64,000 nt of DNA, taken from NCBI RefSeq assembly GCF_002885955.2, contig NZ_POQS01000007.1, positions 406,019 to 470,018 on the forward strand, given 5' to 3'. Shown one piece after another: positions 52,194 to 60,319 of this stretch. A model generated the notes under the pieces. It saw only the letters and a program-made list of their open reading frames with translations. It was not told where the DNA came from and did not search any database. Positions within the stretch are counted from its first letter, which is position 1; each line of letters starts with the position of its first letter. Origin of the DNA: Achromobacter pulmonis. GTDB lineage: Bacteria > Pseudomonadota > Gammaproteobacteria > Burkholderiales > Burkholderiaceae_B. The position numbers and the translations under genes were made by a program.

Positions 52194-53168
52194 ATGGCGG
52201 TCGATCTGTTCCTGCTTTGCGGGTTCCTGGGCAGCGGCAAGACCACGCTGCTGGTGGACTACCTGCGCACCGGCGCGGCCGATACCGGCGTGATCGTCAA
52301 CGAGGCGGGCGAGGTCGGCGTGGACGGGGCCATCGTCGCCAACGACAGCGACAGCGTGCCGATGACCCTGCTGGCCAACGGCTGCGTCTGCTGCTCGCTC
52401 CGCAGCGACCTGGTCCATACGCTGAGCGCGCTGCTGGACGCGCCGCGCCCGTCCGGCGCCGCGCCGCTCAAGCGCGTCATCCTGGAGTGCAGCGGCCTGT
52501 CGCGCCCCGGGCCGGTGATCGCGTCGCTGGCCGATCCGGAGCTGGCCAGGCGCGGCCTGCGGCTGACGGTGGTCTGCACCGACGACTGCGGACGCGATCC
52601 CGATGCGCTGGCCGAAATGGACGAGGCCATGGCGCAGTTCGGCGCGGCCCATCGCATCGTGCTGACCAAGACCGATCTGCTGCCCGCGGCGGCCCTTGCC
52701 CAACGCGCGGCGCGCGCCGCCGCGCTCAATCCGCTGGCCGCGGTCATCGCCGAGCCGGACCGCGAGCGCGCCGTGGCGGCGGCGTTCGCGCCCGCGCAGG
52801 GCACGGCCGATCTGGCCGCGCTGGCCGCGCACATGCTGGCCGCCGGCGGCGCGGCGGCGGCGCATCCGCGCATCCGAGTCATGGCGGCGCGCGCCCGCGC
52901 CGGCATCAGCTGGACGGACTTTTCGGAATGGCTGGACGACCTGGCCGGCTTTTGCGGCGAGCGCCTGCTGCGCGTCAAGGCCGTGGTGCGGGTCAGCGAC
53001 TGCGCCGAGCCCATCCTGATCCAGTCGGTCGGCGCCACCTTCAGCGCGCCGCAGCGCCTGACGCGCCAACCCGACGCGCGCGACGCCATCATCGTCATCG
53101 CCCGCGACATCGACGCCGAGGCGATCCGGGCCTGGGCGCCCGCCGCGCCGGTGGAGATGCTTGCCTGA
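52194..53168 (+). CDS. COG0523 / CobW-like metal-chaperone GTPase
   Basis: 324 residues. Walker A is GFLGSGKTTLL (residues 10-20), the metal-binding GCxCC reads NGCVCCS (Cys64, Cys66, Cys67), the Walker-B-like segment is VILECSGLSRPGPV and the guanine motif TKTD is near 160. A C-terminal CobW_C domain follows. The family delivers metals (Zn, Co, Fe) to client enzymes using GTP. It starts one base after the second amidohydrolase stop, so translation is coupled and the amidohydrolases are the obvious clients. Confidence 0.9.
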   Translation: MAVDLFLLCGFLGSGKTTLLVDYLRTGAADTGVIVNEAGEVGVDGAIVANDSDSVPMTLLANGCVCCSLRSDLVHTLSALLDAPRPSGAAPLKRVILECSGLSRPGPVIASLADPELARRGLRLTVVCTDDCGRDPDALAEMDEAMAQFGAAHRIVLTKTDLLPAAALAQRAARAAALNPLAAVIAEPDRERAVAAAFAPAQGTADLAALAAHMLAAGGAAAAHPRIRVMAARARAGISWTDFSEWLDDLAGFCGERLLRVKAVVRVSDCAEPILIQSVGATFSAPQRLTRQPDARDAIIVIARDIDAEAIRAWAPAAPVEMLA

Positions 53169-53211
53169 TTTTTCGCAGTAAACCGTCAGTTCTCTTCGAT
53201 ACGAGGTCGTT

Positions 53212-54261
53212 ATGCAAGACAAAAACCTGACTCGCCGTGGCTTCATCAAGACGGCCTCCGGCCTGGCGCTGGCTCCCGCCCTGGGCTGGGTGCCGGGCAT
53301 GGCGCAAGCCGCGGGCAAGGAAATCGTCGTGGGGACCTGGGGCGGCGACTACCAGAACCTGCTGCAGCAAATCATCAATCCCATCGTCGGCAAGGACGGC
53401 GTGAACGTGGTGTACGACACCGGCAACGCCGTGGGCCGCGTGACCAAGCTGCGCGCCGAAAAGAATTCGCGCCGCGGCAGCATGGACGTGGCGCTGCTGG
53501 GCGAAGTGGACATGTACGACGCCGAGCGTTCGGGCGCGCTGGCGCCGCTGGACACCGCCAAGCTGCCCAACCTGGCGCACGCCATCGGCGCGTTGAAGAC
53601 GCCGTATTCCATCCCGCACATCTTCAGCGCGATGACGCTGGTCTACAACACCGAAAAATTCCCTACTCCGCCGGATTCGCTGGAGGTGCTGCTGGACCCG
53701 AAATGGAAGGGGCAGGTGGGCTTCTCGGACATCCTGTACCTGTACAACGCCGTGTTCGTCGGCCTGGGTGCGGGCGGCGACACCAAGAGCTTCGAAGGCG
53801 GCAAGCGCTTCCTGGCCAAGCTCAAGCCCAACGCGCCGCGGATCTATCCGTCCAACGAGGCGGTGGCGGCGGCCTTCAAGTCGGGCGAGATTGCGATTGC
53901 CTGCATGTGGAAGGCGCGCGCGCTGCAATGGCGCGACAGCGGCCTGCCGCTGGGCTTCGTGATCCCGAAGGAAGGTTCGGTGCCGGTGGCGTTCGAGGCC
54001 GCCGTGGCCAAGAACAGCCGCAACAAGGACGCGGCCTGGGCATACCTGAACGCCATGCTCGATCCGCAAGGCCAGATCGCGTTCGCCGAGAAGATGGGCT
54101 ATGCGCCCACCGTCACCAACGCCACGCTGCCCGAGCCGCTCAAGCGCGTGGGCTTCTCGGACGCCGAGGTCAAGCTGCTGCACGCCTACGACCTGAAGGG
54201 CCTGACCGAAAAGAAGGCCGACATCCTGGAATTCTGGAACAAGGAATTCAAGGCGGGCTGA
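53212..54261 (+). CDS. ABC transporter solute-binding protein (PotD/spermidine-putrescine family), Tat-type signal
   Basis: 349 residues. The N-terminus carries a twin-arginine motif LTRRGFIKTASG followed by a hydrophobic stretch and AQA-AGKE cleavage, so it is probably exported folded. The mature protein begins EIVVGTWGGDYQNLLQQ, as in family-1/6 binding proteins, and contains YPSNEAVAAAFKSGEIAIAC. It completes the permease-ATPase-permease set 4 kb upstream and closes the operon before a terminator. Ligand unknown. Confidence 0.9.
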   Translation: MQDKNLTRRGFIKTASGLALAPALGWVPGMAQAAGKEIVVGTWGGDYQNLLQQIINPIVGKDGVNVVYDTGNAVGRVTKLRAEKNSRRGSMDVALLGEVDMYDAERSGALAPLDTAKLPNLAHAIGALKTPYSIPHIFSAMTLVYNTEKFPTPPDSLEVLLDPKWKGQVGFSDILYLYNAVFVGLGAGGDTKSFEGGKRFLAKLKPNAPRIYPSNEAVAAAFKSGEIAIACMWKARALQWRDSGLPLGFVIPKEGSVPVAFEAAVAKNSRNKDAAWAYLNAMLDPQGQIAFAEKMGYAPTVTNATLPEPLKRVGFSDAEVKLLHAYDLKGLTEKKADILEFWNKEFKAG

Positions 54262-54277
54262 GCGCGCCGGCTTGCCG

Positions 54278-54315
54278 CAAAAGGGCGTCCCGCAAGGCCG
54301 GGGGCGCCTTTTTTT
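54278..54315 (+). terminator. Terminator after the solute-binding protein gene
   Basis: CAAAAGGGCGTCCC and GGGGGCGCCTTTTTTT form a bulged stem ending in seven Ts, 17 bases after the stop. It closes the DUF917/ABC/amidohydrolase block. Confidence 0.85.
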
Positions 54316-54331
54316 GTCCATAGTGATTGAG

Positions 54332-54371
54332 ATGTTATATCATTCGCTTCTCATTTGTAATGATATAACAT
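54332..54371. promoter_or_regulatory. Twin Zur-type operator upstream of znuD
   Basis: ATGTTATATCATT (54332-54344) and its exact reverse complement AATGATATAACAT (54359-54371) face each other with 14 bases between. Each 13-mer also contains the TGTTATA / TATAACA half-site of the Zur consensus, so two dimers could bind. The right copy ends 13 bases before the znuD start codon. Zinc-replete repression by Zur is inferred from the motif and the gene it precedes. Confidence 0.78.
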
Positions 54372-54384
54372 TTAGAGGATCATC

Positions 54385-56460
54385 ATGCGTGGCAAGAAGC
54401 AAGGGCGGGAACATGGACGGGAGTTTCGCGGCAGGCTGGCGCCGCTGGCCTGCGCGCTGATGCTGGCCGCGCCGGCGGCCCAGGCGCAGGAAGAGGGCGC
54501 GGCGACGCTGGCGCCCATTACGGTGTCGGCCAATCCGCTGGGCCTGGACCTGAACAGCACCACGCTGCCGGCCTCGGTGCTGGAAGGCGGCGAGCTGACC
54601 GAGCAGCGCACCGGGACGCTGGGCGAGACCCTGAAAAACCTGCCCGGGGTCAATAGCGACACGTTCGGGGCCGGCGCCAGCCGTCCGGTGATCCGCGGCC
54701 AGACCGCGCCGCGCGTGAAGGTCCTGTCCGACGGTTCCGAAGTGATGGACGCGTCCAGTATCTCTCCCGACCACGCCGTGACGGTCGAGCCGCTGCTGGC
54801 CGAGCGCATCGAAGTGCTGCGCGGCCCGGCCACGCTGCTGTATGGCGGCGGCGCCATCGGCGGGGTGGTCAACGTGGTGGACAAGAAGGTCCCCACCGCG
54901 GTGCCCGAGCGCGGCGTCGAAGCCGAAGCCGAGCTGCGCGGCGCCACCGGCACGCGCGAACGGTCGGGCGCGGTCGGCATCACGGTCGGGGCCGACAATT
55001 TCGCCGTGCGGGTCGAGGGCCTGAAGCGGCGCAGCAGTGACTACGACGTGCCGGACTGGCCCGGCGGCAAGCTGGAAGGCTCGTACAGCGAATCCTCGCA
55101 GGGCTCGATCGGCATGTCGTGGATCACGCCGCGCGGCTATGTCGGCCTGGCTTTCACGCACCTGGAAAGCAAGTATGGGCTGCCCGGGCACAACCACGAA
55201 TACGAAGGCTGCCACCCGCATGGCACGCACCTGCATTGCGGCGGCCATGATCACGGCGAGGAGGAGGACGGCCACGACCACGATCACGAGCATGAGCACG
55301 GCGACGTGCCCTACGTGAAGCTGCGCAGCAACCGCCTGGACCTGCGCGCCGAATACCAGGACCCGTTCGCGGGCTTTGAAAAAATCCGCCTGCGCGGCGG
55401 CCTGACCGACTACCAGCACGACGAGATCGAAGGCGGCGAGGTCGGCACCCGCTTCAAGAACAAGGGCTACGACCTGCGCCTGGAACTGCAGCACAAGCCG
55501 GTGGCGGGCTGGCGCGGCGTGGTCGGGTTGCAGAACGCCTACAGCGATTTCAGCGCCGACGGCGAAGAAGCGTTCCTGCCGCGCAGCACGACCCGTTCCT
55601 ACGGCCTGTTCGTGCTGGAGGAATACCAGTTGAACGACTGGCGTTTCGAGCTGGGCGCGCGCCAGGACTGGCAGCGCATTTCGCCGGCGGACGGCAACCC
55701 CCGCAGCAGCCTGTCGGGCACGTCGTTCTCGGCCGCGGCCATCTGGGACTTCGCGCCGCAGTACTCGCTGGCGCTGTCGCTGTCGCGCTCGCAGCGCCTG
55801 CCCAGCGCGCAGGAGCTTTATGCCGACGGCGTGCACCTGGCCACCAACACCTATGAACTGGGCAACCCGGACCTGGGCCGCGAGACCTCGCACAACATCG
55901 ACCTGACCCTGCGCAAGCACGCCGGCGACACCACGTTCTCGGCCAGCGTGTTCCACAACCGGGTGAAGAACTACATCTATGCCGACACGCTGGACCGCTA
56001 CGAGGACTTCCGTCTGATCGAGTACGCCCAGCGCGACGCCGAATTCACCGGCGTGGAAGGCGAGCTGCGCCACCAGTTCACCCCGGTGTTCTCGGCCGCC
56101 GTGTTCGGCGACTACGTGCGCGGCAAGCTGACCGGCGGCGAGGGCAACCTGCCGCGGATTCCGGCGGCCCGCGCCGGCGTGCGCGGCAACGTCAAATGGG
56201 GGCCGTGGTCGGGCGGCGTGGAGTACGCGCGCGTGTTCGCGCAGAAGGACATCGCGGCCTATGAAGACAGCACGCCTGGCTACAACATGGTCAATGCGGT
56301 GGTGGCCTACCGCGGCCAGTACGGCGGCGCGGGTTACGAGGTCTACCTGCGCGGCACCAATCTGCTGAACCGCCTGGCCTATAACCATGCGTCCTTCATT
56401 TCCTCGGTGGCGCCGCTGCCCGGACGCAGCGTGCTGCTGGGCGTGCGGATGACATACTGA
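54385..56460 (+). CDS. znuD: TonB-dependent zinc receptor ZnuD
   Basis: 691-residue outer-membrane receptor. A basic N-terminus and signal peptide (about 1-35, AQAQE) lead to the TonB-box-like LAPITVSANPLGL, the plug (about 60-170; RPVIRGQTAPRVKVL, ERIEVLRGPATLLYGGGAIG) and the barrel ending GRSVLLGVRMTY. A loop at about residues 268-308 is packed with His, Asp and Glu (GHDHGEEEDGHDHDHEHEHG), the zinc-catching feature of ZnuD. The twin Zur-type operator supports zinc. No znuABC genes are adjacent. Also near the COG0523 gene, 1.2 kb upstream. Confidence 0.9.
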   Translation: MRGKKQGREHGREFRGRLAPLACALMLAAPAAQAQEEGAATLAPITVSANPLGLDLNSTTLPASVLEGGELTEQRTGTLGETLKNLPGVNSDTFGAGASRPVIRGQTAPRVKVLSDGSEVMDASSISPDHAVTVEPLLAERIEVLRGPATLLYGGGAIGGVVNVVDKKVPTAVPERGVEAEAELRGATGTRERSGAVGITVGADNFAVRVEGLKRRSSDYDVPDWPGGKLEGSYSESSQGSIGMSWITPRGYVGLAFTHLESKYGLPGHNHEYEGCHPHGTHLHCGGHDHGEEEDGHDHDHEHEHGDVPYVKLRSNRLDLRAEYQDPFAGFEKIRLRGGLTDYQHDEIEGGEVGTRFKNKGYDLRLELQHKPVAGWRGVVGLQNAYSDFSADGEEAFLPRSTTRSYGLFVLEEYQLNDWRFELGARQDWQRISPADGNPRSSLSGTSFSAAAIWDFAPQYSLALSLSRSQRLPSAQELYADGVHLATNTYELGNPDLGRETSHNIDLTLRKHAGDTTFSASVFHNRVKNYIYADTLDRYEDFRLIEYAQRDAEFTGVEGELRHQFTPVFSAAVFGDYVRGKLTGGEGNLPRIPAARAGVRGNVKWGPWSGGVEYARVFAQKDIAAYEDSTPGYNMVNAVVAYRGQYGGAGYEVYLRGTNLLNRLAYNHASFISSVAPLPGRSVLLGVRMTY

Positions 56461-56510
56461 GGCAGCCGTTGTGCTATTTTCCAGCCATGCCGCCCGGTCC
56501 GGAGTCCGCC

Positions 56511-57296
56511 ATGCTGAAGTTCGCCGCCAATCTCTCGATGCTGTATCCGGAACTCGCGTTCCTGGACCGCTATGAGGCCGCCGCGGCCGACGGCTTCGCG
56601 GGGGTGGAATGCATGTTCCCGTACGAGGCGCCGGCCGCGCTGGTGCGCGAACGCATCGACGCGGCCGGCGTCGCCCAGGTGCTGTTCAACGCGCCGCCGG
56701 GCGTGGCCGGGCGCGGCGAGCGCGGCCTGGCCGCCTTGCCCGGACGCCGGGACGAGTTCCAGGCCGGGATCGAGCTGGCCCTGTCCTACGCCACGATGCT
56801 GGCCTGCCCCAACGTGCACGTGATGGCGGGCCTGGCGCCGCAGGGCGCATCGCGCGAGGCCATGCTGGACTGCTATCGGGAGAACCTGGACTGGGCCGCG
56901 CGCCAGGCGCGTTCGGCCGGCGTCAACGTGCTGATCGAACCCATCAACACGCGCGACATCCCCGGCTATTTCCTGAACCGCCAGGAAGACGCGCACGCCG
57001 TGGTCCAGGCCGTCAACGCGACCAACCTGAAAGTGCAGATGGACCTCTACCACTGCCAGATCGCCGAAGGCGACGTCACCGCCCGGCTGCGCCAGTACCT
57101 GCCCACCGGGCGGGTCGGCCATCTGCAGATCGCCGGCGTGCCGCTGCGCCAGGAGCCGGACCGCGGCGAACTGGACTACGGCTGGGTGTTCGGGGTGCTG
57201 CGCGAGCTGGGCTACGACGGCTGGATCGGCTGCGAATACCGCCCGGCCGGCGCCACGTCCGCCGGCCTGCGCTGGCTGGCGGCCGCGCGCGCCTGA
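56511..57296 (+). CDS. Hydroxypyruvate isomerase / OtnI-family protein (second copy)
   Basis: 261 residues, closely similar in layout to the OtnI gene at 32.1 kb: MLKFAANLSMLYPELAFLDR, VLIEPINTRDIPGYFLN, VQMDLYHCQIAEGD and GWIGCEYRPAGATSAG. The metal-binding Glu, Asp, Gln and Glu positions are all present. In the active loop GVPLRQEPD, the His of GVPDRHEPD becomes Gln. ATG at 56511 follows GGAG. Only 50 bp after znuD, so it may share the zinc-regulated transcript. Glyoxylate-pathway genes (gcl, glxR) are not here, so its substrate is open. Confidence 0.85.
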   Translation: MLKFAANLSMLYPELAFLDRYEAAAADGFAGVECMFPYEAPAALVRERIDAAGVAQVLFNAPPGVAGRGERGLAALPGRRDEFQAGIELALSYATMLACPNVHVMAGLAPQGASREAMLDCYRENLDWAARQARSAGVNVLIEPINTRDIPGYFLNRQEDAHAVVQAVNATNLKVQMDLYHCQIAEGDVTARLRQYLPTGRVGHLQIAGVPLRQEPDRGELDYGWVFGVLRELGYDGWIGCEYRPAGATSAGLRWLAAARA

Positions 57297-57419
57297 CGCG
57301 CGCGGCGCGGCATGCGTAACAGGCGGCGCAAGGTGTAACGGCGGCGTGCGCGCCGGCGGCGCAAGCGTACGATGAAGCCATGTCGATCCTGCCCGGCGCG
57401 CCCGGGCGAGGAGCCTATC

Positions 57420-57995
57420 ATGTCTCTGATCGTAGCTGCCCGCTTCGAGGGCTTCGAAGCGGCCCAGGCCGCGGCCGCGCGCCTGTCCGCCAACGGTTTC
57501 CCAGACTGGGACGTCAACATCTTCTACGTCAATCCGGCCGGCGAGCATGGCCGCTATCCGCTGGGCGGCGACCGCCGTTCGGACCCGGACGCGGGCCGCG
57601 CCGACATGGGCGCCTTTCTGGGCGCCGGCGGCATGGGGGCGGGGTTCGCGGTGTTCGGCGGCTTCGTGATGTCGGAGCTGAGCGACTCCACGCCGCTGAT
57701 CCTGGCGGCCGCGGGCGTGGGCGCCTATCTCGGCTCGCTTTTCGGCGCGCTGTGGGTGACCGGCCACGGCAGCACCCAGCACGGCTATTTCAATCCCGAT
57801 GCGCACGCCGAGATTCGCCAGGCCGGCGTCATGGTGGCGGTGCGCGCGCGCCCGCAACGTGAGCTGCTGGCCTGCCGCGTGCTGCGCGACGCCGGCGGCG
57901 CCGACGTCGAACACGCCAACGGCCGCTGGCGCAATAACCATTGGGAAGACTTCGACCCGCTGCGGCCGCCCCAGCGGGAAGTGGGTTTCGGCTAA
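57420..57995 (+). CDS. Small glycine-zipper membrane protein, function unknown
   Basis: 191 residues. A soluble N-terminal part (SLIVAARFEGFEAAQAAAAR...) resembles general-stress permease-like regulators; two Gly/Ala-rich hydrophobic stretches follow (about 66-90, GAFLGAGGMGAGFAVFGGF, and 97-118, LAAAGVGAYLGSLFGAL), then an MVAVRARP segment and a polar tail ending RPPQREVGFG. The gene starts at ATG 57420 after CGAGGAG and overlaps the end of the convergent RhtA-like gene by four bases. A stress-related membrane role is only a guess. Confidence 0.7.
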   Translation: MSLIVAARFEGFEAAQAAAARLSANGFPDWDVNIFYVNPAGEHGRYPLGGDRRSDPDAGRADMGAFLGAGGMGAGFAVFGGFVMSELSDSTPLILAAAGVGAYLGSLFGALWVTGHGSTQHGYFNPDAHAEIRQAGVMVAVRARPQRELLACRVLRDAGGADVEHANGRWRNNHWEDFDPLRPPQREVGFG

Positions 57996-58897
57996 GACCC
58001 GGTTTGGCGCCGGCGCGCGTTCTGGCGGCGGGCCGTGGCCGCGCAGCCGGCCGAGGCCACGATGATGCCGCCGATGGCCAGCCATTGCGTCTTGTCCAGG
58101 TGCTCGTTGAGCACCACCACGCCGGCCAGCGCGCCCATGGCCGGCTCCATGCTGAGCAGCACGCCGAAGGTCTTTTGCGGCAGGCGCTTGAGCGCCACCA
58201 TTTCCAGCGAATAGGGCAGGGCGCTGGAGAGGATGCCGACGGCGATGCCGGCCAGGATCAGCTTGGGGTCGAGCAAGGCCGCGCCGGCATGCGCGGCGCC
58301 GATGGGCAGCGCCACCAGCGCGGCCGCCGTCAGGCCCAGCGAGGTCGCCTGCCCGCCGTGCACGTTGCCGGCCATCTTGCCGAAGATGATGTACAGCGCC
58401 CAGCACACCGCCGCGCCCAGCGCGTAGGCGATGCCGACGGGGTCCAGGTCGTGCACCGACTGGCCCGTGGGAATCAGCAGCACCAGGCCGGCGGCCGCGC
58501 AGGCGATCCAGACGAAGTCGATGGCGCGCCGCGACAGCGCCACGGCCAGGGTCAGCGGCCCGGTGAATTCGATGGCGATCGCCACGCCCAGCGGCAGCGT
58601 GCGCAGCGCCATGTAGAACAGCAGGTTCAGGCAGGCCAGCGTCACGCCGTACAGCGCGATCTTGCCGGCGTCGCGGCGCGTGAGCGGAAAGCGCCACGGC
58701 CGCCAGAACGCCAGCAGGATCAGCGCGCCGATGGCGATCCGGTAGGCGGTGGTGCCCTGCGCGCCCACCAGGGGGAAAAGCGACTTGGCGAAGGACGTGC
58801 CGATGCACAGCGACGCCATCGCGCCGATCAGCGAGAGGGTGGGCAACAGGGTGGACGGGGAGGCGTTGCGGCCGGTGTTCAAGGTTGCGGTGGTCAT
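57992..58897 (-). CDS. EamA/RhtA-type amino-acid (threonine/homoserine) exporter
   Basis: 301 residues with ten membrane helices in two EamA repeats; features include YGVTLACLNLLFYMALRTLP, AIAIEFTGPL and SMEPAMGALAGVVVLNEHL. RhtA-like proteins pump out threonine and homoserine. ATG at 58897 is followed by a short polar N-terminus. It lies 22 bp downstream of the LysE-like gene on the same strand, so the two exporters are likely co-transcribed. Confidence 0.87.
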   Translation of the reverse strand: MTTATLNTGRNASPSTLLPTLSLIGAMASLCIGTSFAKSLFPLVGAQGTTAYRIAIGALILLAFWRPWRFPLTRRDAGKIALYGVTLACLNLLFYMALRTLPLGVAIAIEFTGPLTLAVALSRRAIDFVWIACAAAGLVLLIPTGQSVHDLDPVGIAYALGAAVCWALYIIFGKMAGNVHGGQATSLGLTAAALVALPIGAAHAGAALLDPKLILAGIAVGILSSALPYSLEMVALKRLPQKTFGVLLSMEPAMGALAGVVVLNEHLDKTQWLAIGGIIVASAGCAATARRQNARRRQTGS

Positions 58898-58919
58898 GGA
58901 AAAAGGCGGCGCGGGCGGA

Positions 58920-59561
58920 TCAGGGCAGGGTTGCGGTGGTGGAATACAGCACGTACAGCGCCAGGGCCAGCATGATGGCTCCCAGCAGGCCTTGCTGCGT
59001 GCGCAGGAACCACGGATTGCGGCCGACCCAGCCGCGGATGCGCGAGGCGCCGTAGGCGAAGCCGCTGCCATAGGGCAGGCTGAGCGCCTTCATGGTGATG
59101 CCCAGCACCAGCATCTGTATCCAGACCGGCCCGTTTTCCGGACTGGTGAACTGCGGCAGGAAGGCGATCATGAAAAGCAGCACCTTGGGGTTCAGCAGAT
59201 TGGTCATGAAGCCCTGCCAGAACGCGTCGCGCGCATCGCCCGGGCGCGCCGCCAGCGACACCTCGGCCGAGCGGGCGCAGCGCACGATGGCCTTGACGCC
59301 CAGATAGCCCAGGTACAGGCCGCCGGCGGCCTTGATCCCGACGAACAGGGAAGGAAAGGCCCGCAGCACCGAAGCCAGCCCCAGCACCACCGCCGGCACC
59401 TGGATGAACCCGGCGGCGACGTTGCCCAGCACGCTGTGGAAGGCGGGCCGGAACCCCTGCGTCATCCCCCGCGTGAGGGTCAGCGCCATGTCGGGGCCGG
59501 GCGTGAGCTTGAGCGCCGCGTCGGCGGCGAGAAATAGCAGGAAAAGCTGGAGTGACGGCAT
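58920..59561 (-). CDS. LysE/RhtB-family amino-acid exporter
   Basis: 213 residues, about six membrane helices, with LKLTPGPDMALTLTRGMTQG at the N-terminus (GPD motif) and NLLNPKVLLFMIAFLPQF in the middle, both LysE-family signatures. ATG at 59561 gives the normal start; the frame is open upstream. The divergent Lrp-type gene 191 bp away is the likely regulator, as in the LysE/LysG and RhtB pattern. Confidence 0.9.
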   Translation of the reverse strand: MPSLQLFLLFLAADAALKLTPGPDMALTLTRGMTQGFRPAFHSVLGNVAAGFIQVPAVVLGLASVLRAFPSLFVGIKAAGGLYLGYLGVKAIVRCARSAEVSLAARPGDARDAFWQGFMTNLLNPKVLLFMIAFLPQFTSPENGPVWIQMLVLGITMKALSLPYGSGFAYGASRIRGWVGRNPWFLRTQQGLLGAIMLALALYVLYSTTATLP

Positions 59562-59752
59562 GATACGAGGGAGCGGCCCGCCCGCGGCGCGGACGGAGGG
59601 CTCCAAGTGTAAGCAAGCCGGCTGATTAATTCCTGCATCCGGAGGTGTCGCAATGAGGTTTCCCGTCGAAATGGGGGCGGATTGCGGCGCGGCTCGGCTT
59701 AGAATCGACGGCGGGCCCGTCCCGCCCGCTTTCAACACGTTCCGAGACCTTT

Positions 59753-60214
59753 ATGGAACTAGACGATTTCGATCTCCAGATCCTGCAAAGCCTGCAGGAA
59801 GACAACCAGCGCACCAGCCAGGAGGTCGCGCAGCGCGTGAACCTGTCGCCGGCGTCCTGCCTGCGCCGGATGAAGCGGCTGCGCGAGACCGGCGTGGTCA
59901 TGGGCGACGTGTCCGTGGTCGACCCGGCCGCCGTCGGACGCGGAATCATGATGGTGGTGCTGGTCACGCTGGAGAGCGAGCGCGCCGACAAGCTGGACCA
60001 TTTCAAGCGCGCCATGCTGGGGGCGCCGGAAATCATGCAATGCCTGTCGGTCACCGGGGACGTCGATTTCGTGCTCACCCTCACCATGCGCGACATGGAC
60101 GAATACGAGGCCTTCGCCCAGCGCCATTTCTGGGGCAACCCCAACGTCAAGCGCTTCTCCACCCTGGTGGTGATGAACCGGGCCAAATACGGGATGACGG
60201 TCCCGATCGGCTGA
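59753..60214 (+). CDS. Lrp/AsnC-family transcriptional regulator
   Basis: 153 residues: HTH at about 5-50 (LDDFDLQILQSLQEDNQRTS then QEVAQRVNLSPASCLRRMKR) and a RAM ligand domain (about 65-145; ETGVVMG, VTGDVDFVLTLTMRDMDEYE). It is divergent from the LysE-RhtA exporter pair and probably induces it when an amino acid builds up. The exact amino acid cannot be read. The gap (59562-59752) holds no further gene. Confidence 0.9.
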   Translation: MELDDFDLQILQSLQEDNQRTSQEVAQRVNLSPASCLRRMKRLRETGVVMGDVSVVDPAAVGRGIMMVVLVTLESERADKLDHFKRAMLGAPEIMQCLSVTGDVDFVLTLTMRDMDEYEAFAQRHFWGNPNVKRFSTLVVMNRAKYGMTVPIG

Positions 60215-60319
60215 GGCCGGAACGCGGCGCTCGCTCGCGACATCCAACCCCATATGCAAGCGCGTTTCGCGCCATTCCGGCGCGCCGCCACGCCTGCATC
60301 CATCGTCTTGGGGGGTGAA

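Noticed and set aside
54340..56388. A reverse-strand open frame of 682 codons opposite znuD.
   Set aside because: Low-complexity Ala/Val/Arg/Gln composition, no signal peptide, and opposite a well-supported receptor gene.
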